A model generated the notes under the pieces. The model saw nothing but the letters and a program-made list of their open reading frames with translations, had not been told where the DNA came from and did not search any database. Source: DASSFG01 sp035547915 (lineage in GTDB: Bacteria > Planctomycetota > Planctomycetia > Pirellulales > JAICIG01). From it: 19,002 bases of DNA. The DNA lies in assembly GCA_035547915.1 (NCBI GenBank), contig DASZTS010000076.1, forward strand, positions 1-19,002. Direction: 5' to 3'. Position numbers and translations under genes: made by a program. The number at the start of each line of letters is the position of its first letter. The first letter of the stretch is position 1. Shown one piece after another: positions 16,601 through 19,002 of the stretch.

Positions 16601-17055
16601 AAGCTCCACCAGTCGCGGCGAACGCGCAGAACATCTTGCCAATCGCCGCCGGTCGGCGCGCTCGTCGGCTGACTGATGCGCGGATCGGGCGCGCCGATCT
16701 TGACCCAGGCCTCCAGGTCGGCGATGGCCGCGGCGGACAACTTGCCGTTAGGCGGCATCTGGAGGGCCTGGTCGGCATAACGCACGGCGCTCACGAGCAG
16801 ACTCGACTCGGGCTTGCCCGGCTCGAGCGCCGGACCGGAGTCGCCGCCCTTCATCAGCCCTGCGCGACTGTCGAGCAACAGGCCGCCGCCCAACTTCTTG
16901 GCCTCGGCGGAATGGCATTCGTAGCAATGTTCCACGAGCACCGGGCGCACACGCTTTTCGAAAAACTCGATGCCGTCGTCGCCGCCGATCGTGGGCGAGA
17001 CGCATAGAGTGTTTGTCACGACGATTGACAGAACCGAAAACAGAATGCGTCGCAT
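13666..17055 (-). CDS. Planctomycete cytochrome c / DUF1549 / DUF1553 (PSCyt1-PSCyt2-PSD1) protein
   Basis: This 1129-residue exported protein is of a type almost confined to planctomycetes and a few relatives. A signal peptide occupies about 1-24. The N-terminal cytochrome-like module has the haem motif CYECH (C44, C47, H48) and MPPNGKLS, which could supply the methionine ligand. DUF1549 follows from about 165 (QPIDRFILARLEAEGLQPAQ, WARHWMDIVRFTETHGNEW, DLPYDQFVRENIAGDLLPP) and holds a second CxxCH, in CARCHDHKLDAVSMKDYYAL. DUF1553 is C-terminal (RLELAQLIANPDNPLTARVM, NRVWHHLLGRGLV, PSHPELLDYLAARF). A role in periplasmic redox chemistry or polysaccharide breakdown has been suggested for the family but is unproven. 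These genes usually sit beside a DUF1501 gene; here a CRTAC1-like gene follows instead. The ATG start has no Shine-Dalgarno. Confidence 0.93.
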   Translation of the reverse strand: MRRILFSVLSIVVTNTLCVSPTIGGDDGIEFFEKRVRPVLVEHCYECHSAEAKKLGGGLLLDSRAGLMKGGDSGPALEPGKPESSLLVSAVRYADQALQMPPNGKLSAAAIADLEAWVKIGAPDPRISQPTSAPTGGDWQDVLRVRRDWWSLRPVAEALPPPTKDADWSQQPIDRFILARLEAEGLQPAQPASAATLARRLALVLTGLPPTPAQVARLVAANGAAERQAVVEQYVDELLASPQFGEQWARHWMDIVRFTETHGNEWNYEVHHAWRYRDYLIRAFNSDLPYDQFVRENIAGDLLPPRWSETVWNGEEPFVESLIATAFYRFGEVNHDDCISLREIGYDLEDNQIDTLTKTFQATTVACARCHDHKLDAVSMKDYYALLGILRSSRLVSHTIDAAESNTERLRQLRSLKAEIRREIAAVWQADARQVASYLLAAQAKRSNDPSAAQLSEGLDVGRLEKWAAALAVEQAPLEDPLEPARRLAAVKSNDFAPAWQKVAADYAQQERERNESNRTQFSPFADFRQAVPADWQLGGQGLRDGISSPGEFTLEPQGESLIQSVLPAGLYTHALSQKLNGTLRSAVLPQDKKKISFQVVGQRSSAVRLVSNNCQLNYVNYRALTSAGWQWITFSLPDDCASLRTYAELMTMFDNPKFPDQLSALGGDNANYKLPWDKAAEDPRSYFGVTRVVLHDSAQPPQPELAHLLPLFGDGGLADFRQVAERYAVIFQQAVDAWAGQRADEGDVAWVDAFLRRGLLTNTRAASPRLAELVDEYRRTEALLKLPRVAPGMGDAGPGIAQAVFARGDCRRPGETVERRFLEVLSSSTGPISTSGSGRLELAQLIANPDNPLTARVMVNRVWHHLLGRGLVATVDDFGHIGELPSHPELLDYLAARFTAEGWSLKKLIRSIAVSSTFQTAGMPTAAARQIDPSNRLLSYYPSRRLEAEAIRDSMLAVSGRLAPALFGPSVQPFRTQDNADRRLFAGPVDGQGRRSVYIKNNLMESPQFLGAFNLPGGKVTQGRRDVTNVPAQALALLNDPFALGQAKVWASLLVKRPDSCIDDRIAAMFQQALGRLPTAAERDRFAKTVRQLAALSDVRENDILNNEPVWANMGHVVFNLAEFVYIP

Positions 17056-17163
17056 GGGCGTGCCGGGTGTCGTGTCGTGCAGGAGCCTGTGTTGGGTGGG
17101 AACGAAATCAGCTCCGTGCCCTCGGCGTTGGGTCTGCGCCGGGCATGTTGTCGTGGCTGGCCG

Positions 17164-17169
17164 ATTATA
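17164..17169 (-). promoter_or_regulatory. Candidate -10 element for the DUF1553 gene
   Basis: A perfect TATAAT on the minus strand in GC-rich DNA, about 108 bases ahead of the start at 17055. The -35 position 17 bases upstream (GCGACG) is poor, so this is a weak candidate that could need an activator or another sigma factor. Confidence 0.3.
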
Positions 17170-17231
17170 TCATGGCTCGAGGCCATCGTCGCGTTGCGCG
17201 TCCGCCTAACAGACCGAGGTGGTTCCCAGGG

Positions 17232-17261
17232 AATGGTGCCCGTTGGGGCTTGGGTACCATT
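17232..17261 (+). other. 10-bp hairpin in the cobL upstream region
   Basis: AATGGTGCCC (17232-17241) pairs along its whole length with GGGTACCATT (17252-17261), with one G-U pair, around a 10-base loop. In the opposite-strand RNA that pair becomes an A-C mismatch, so the structure favours a plus-strand transcript. No U-run follows. It lies about 270 bases ahead of cobL and upstream of the candidate cobL promoter. Confidence 0.4.
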
Positions 17262-17379
17262 TGGTCTCGCTACCACGGGTTCCGCTGGCGATGCACCCCG
17301 GGCTGCCGCGTACGACCCGATCGATTCGCCGTGCGGCCTCAAACCGGCCCGCATTGGCGTGATCGCTCGCCATCGCCCG

Positions 17380-17409
17380 TTGCGACATTCCTCTCCAACG
17401 ACGTACAAT
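17380..17409 (+). promoter_or_regulatory. Candidate cobL promoter
   Basis: TTGCGA (17380-17385) and TACAAT (17404-17409) are 18 bases apart, giving a 4/6 -35 and a 5/6 -10. Transcription would start near 17416, leaving a leader of about 118 bases before the chosen GTG. Confidence 0.4.
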
Positions 17410-17533
17410 CGGGCGCTTGCTCACGGCGGTTCCTGATCCGAGGCTAACCGGGAACACCGTGGGAAAAAGATGGCCGCGAAACGACGATTCTCCGGAGCGC
17501 GGTCCGGTTCCGTCGGTTGCTCTTAGAGAGAAA

Positions 17534-18793
17534 GTGAGCCCGTTTTTGGCTGACGCGACGAAGATCCATATCATCGGTATCGGCGATGACGGTCTGGAGG
17601 GAGTCACCAGCGCCGCGCGGCAACTCATCGAACAGGCCGAGTTGCTCGTGGGAGCCGAATACACGCTTGCCCGTTTGCCCAAGCTGCCGGCCGAGCGGAT
17701 GACGGCGAGCGGACATCTGGACAGCGTGGTCGAGCGACTGTCCCGGGCGAAGGGAAAACGTGCCGCCGTGCTCGTGTCGGGCGATCCGTTGTTCTATGGC
17801 ATGGCCCGTTACCTGTGCGAAAAGCTCGGCAAGGATCGCTTCGAGGTGGTGCCGCACGTCAGCAGCATGCAACTGGCTTTCGCCCGCGTGAAGGAAAGCT
17901 GGGAGGAAGCGTATCTGACGAACCTGGCCAATCATCCGCTCGAGCACGTGATCGAGAAGATACGCACGGCCGAAAAAGTCGGGCTGTTCACGACCGAGTC
18001 GCAGACACCCGCCGCGATCGCTAAGGCCTTGCTCGCGCGGCGCATCGACTATTTCAACGCCTATGTGTGCGAGAACCTCGGTTCGCCCGATGAGCGCGTC
18101 ACGCAAGGCACACTCAAGGAACTGTCGGAGCAGGAGTTCGCGCCGCTGAATGTGATGGTGCTCGTGCGCAGGCCCGGAGCGCCCGATCGACCGAGCGAGC
18201 AGATCGGCCGCCGCACGTTCGGCAATCCCGACGAAGTCTTTTTGCAGACGAAGCCCAAGAAGGGGCTGCTGACTCCATCGGAGGTGCGCTCGATGGCGTT
18301 GGCCGAGATGGATCTCGGCCCGACCAGCACCGTCTGGGACATCGGCGCCGGCAGCGGCTCGGTCGCCATCGAGGCCGCGCAACTCGCGTCGGCCGGCAGT
18401 ACCTACGCCATCGAGATGGATGCGGATGATTACGGCCTCATCCAGGAAAACGCCGAGCGATTCGGTGTGACCAACCTGATCGCCGTCCACGGCCGTGCCC
18501 CGGAAGCATGGAACGGACTGCCCGCGCCCGACAGTGTCTTTCTGGGCGGCAGCGGACGCGAGATCAGCCAACTCGTCGATCTGGCCTACGACCGGCTGCG
18601 GCCGCGCGGGCGGTTGGTGGCCAATGTCGGCAGCATCGAGAACCTCGCCGATGTCCACGCCACCCTGCACCGACGCGTGAACGATGTGAAGGTATGGATG
18701 ATCAACGTCGCGCGCGGTACCTATCAATTGGAACGCGTGCGATTCGACGCACTCAATCCGACCTTCTTGCTGTCGGTCGTCAAACCGGGCTAG
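17534..18793 (+). CDS. cobL: Precorrin-6Y C5,15-methyltransferase (decarboxylating), CbiE-CbiT fusion
   Basis: This is a 419-residue bifunctional enzyme of the cobalamin (B12) pathway. It methylates C5 and C15 of the corrin precursor and removes the acetate carboxyl at C12, using S-adenosylmethionine. The N-terminal CbiE domain (about 9-215) is a tetrapyrrole methylase with KIHIIGIGDDGLEGVT and the motif GDPLFYG (83-89). The C-terminal CbiT domain (about 235-419) has a Rossmann SAM site WDIGAGSGSVAIEAAQL (268-284), preceded by KKGLLTPSEVRSMAL. The length matches fused CobL proteins. GTG at 17534-17536 is the chosen start because homology begins ten residues later and AGAGAG precedes it; in-frame GTGs exist upstream, such as 17459. 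No other cobalamin gene lies in the window, so either the pathway is scattered or this is an orphan locus. Confidence 0.93.
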   Translation: MSPFLADATKIHIIGIGDDGLEGVTSAARQLIEQAELLVGAEYTLARLPKLPAERMTASGHLDSVVERLSRAKGKRAAVLVSGDPLFYGMARYLCEKLGKDRFEVVPHVSSMQLAFARVKESWEEAYLTNLANHPLEHVIEKIRTAEKVGLFTTESQTPAAIAKALLARRIDYFNAYVCENLGSPDERVTQGTLKELSEQEFAPLNVMVLVRRPGAPDRPSEQIGRRTFGNPDEVFLQTKPKKGLLTPSEVRSMALAEMDLGPTSTVWDIGAGSGSVAIEAAQLASAGSTYAIEMDADDYGLIQENAERFGVTNLIAVHGRAPEAWNGLPAPDSVFLGGSGREISQLVDLAYDRLRPRGRLVANVGSIENLADVHATLHRRVNDVKVWMINVARGTYQLERVRFDALNPTFLLSVVKPG

Positions 18794-18861
18794 GGCGCTA
18801 ACCCACGGGCTCCGGAACGAGTTGCTACGGCGCGCGAATTCTCAGTTGTTCTCCCGAGCCT

Positions 18862-18880
18862 CAGGGCCTTCCCCTTTTCC
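18862..18880. repeat. Possible left terminal repeat of an insertion sequence
   Basis: CAGGGCCTTCCCCTTTTCC lies about 87 bases ahead of the putative transposase start, the usual position for the end of an IS. From memory, ISAs1-family ends often begin with CAGGG. The partner repeat would be outside the window, so this cannot be confirmed here. Confidence 0.25.
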
Positions 18881-18948
18881 AACATGGCGTTGGTGCGTAG
18901 GATTCTGCAACGCTGTTAAAGGAGTCTTTTTTCTCAAGGAGGTTTGTT

Positions 18949-19002
18949 GTGCTACCCGCTCCCGCGGGGAGTTTGCTGCGTGTTTTGCAGCAGATTCCCG
19001 AC
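18949..19002 (+). CDS. Start of a probable ISAs1-type (DDE_Tnp_1-associated) transposase, partial
   Basis: The perfect ribosome binding site AAGGAGG (18936-18942) is followed six bases later by GTG and an open frame to the window end. Only 18 residues are visible: VLPAPAGSLLRVLQQIPD (first residue Met in the protein). The phrase LLRVLQQIPD is close to the opening of the DDE_Tnp_1-associated domain of ISAs1/H-repeat transposases, where L..L..IPDPR is typical. That family moves DNA by a DDE nuclease. The call rests on a very short stretch; a small unrelated protein is also possible. A possible IS end lies upstream at 18862. Confidence 0.45.
   Translation, partial: MLPAPAGSLLRVLQQIPD

Larger units (their letters stand above)
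17056..17533. other. Divergent intergenic spacer between the DUF1553 gene and cobL
   Basis: These 478 bases hold no gene that I can support. They contain a perfect TATAAT on the minus strand (17164-17169), a 10-bp hairpin (17232-17261), a candidate cobL promoter (17380-17409), and a small CCGGA/TCCGG hairpin in the cobL leader (17492-17507). Open frames of up to about 120 codons cross it on both strands but resemble no family. Confidence 0.5.

Noticed and set aside
17225..17300. Possible cobalamin riboswitch upstream of cobL (AGGGAA followed by GGTG)
   Set aside because: The spacing after GGTG and the CCCGCAACTG-like and GCCACTG-like parts of the B12 element are absent on both strands.
17444..18727. 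Minus-strand open frame of 427 codons
   Set aside because: It is antisense to cobL, which has all the catalytic motifs on the plus strand.

Overview
The window looks like a GC-rich planctomycete chromosome, most likely from the Pirellulales. The strongest marker is a 1129-residue protein with the planctomycete cytochrome c, DUF1549 and DUF1553 modules, followed by a secreted FG-GAP/UnbV (CRTAC1-like) protein. Both are typical of this phylum. Starts without a Shine-Dalgarno and GTG starts are common here. No rRNA, tRNA or CRISPR array was seen.

Nearly everything from the left edge to 17055 reads on the minus strand. From 1 to 1736 lies a YtrABC-type cassette: a GntR/YtrA-family repressor, an ABC ATPase, and an ABC-2 permease cut by the left edge. 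A consensus-like promoter precedes it, and its -10 is covered by an imperfect palindrome, so the cassette is probably autoregulated. A RimJ/RimL-like acetyltransferase on the plus strand (1896-2428) is broken by one missing base. It converges, with a 4-base overlap, on a CPBP-family membrane protease (2425-3885). Upstream of the protease gene is a giant MscK/MscM-type mechanosensitive channel (3981-7388).

From 7607 to 11449 is a compact rbsB-rbsA-rbsC-type sugar importer operon: lipoprotein binding protein, double ATPase and permease, with 2- and 4-base gaps. The permease carries an extra segment of about 113 residues between TM1 and TM2 that resembles the C-terminal lobe of a periplasmic sugar-binding protein. 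This is the most unusual coding feature in the window. The spacer after the operon holds nested inverted repeats that could be a structured RNA or terminator.

From 11595 to 17055 lie the CRTAC1-like gene and the cytochrome c/DUF1549/DUF1553 gene. A hairpin overlaps the ribosome binding site of the former, and a strong interrupted hairpin follows its stop. A divergent spacer of nearly 480 bases, with a 10-bp hairpin and candidate promoters for both sides, separates them from cobL (17534-18793, plus strand). cobL encodes the fused CbiE-CbiT methyltransferase of cobalamin synthesis and has no other cobalamin gene next to it here.

At the right edge, a perfect AAGGAGG and a GTG open a frame whose 18 visible residues resemble the start of an ISAs1-type (DDE_Tnp_1-associated) transposase. 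A possible IS terminus lies about 87 bases upstream of that start.
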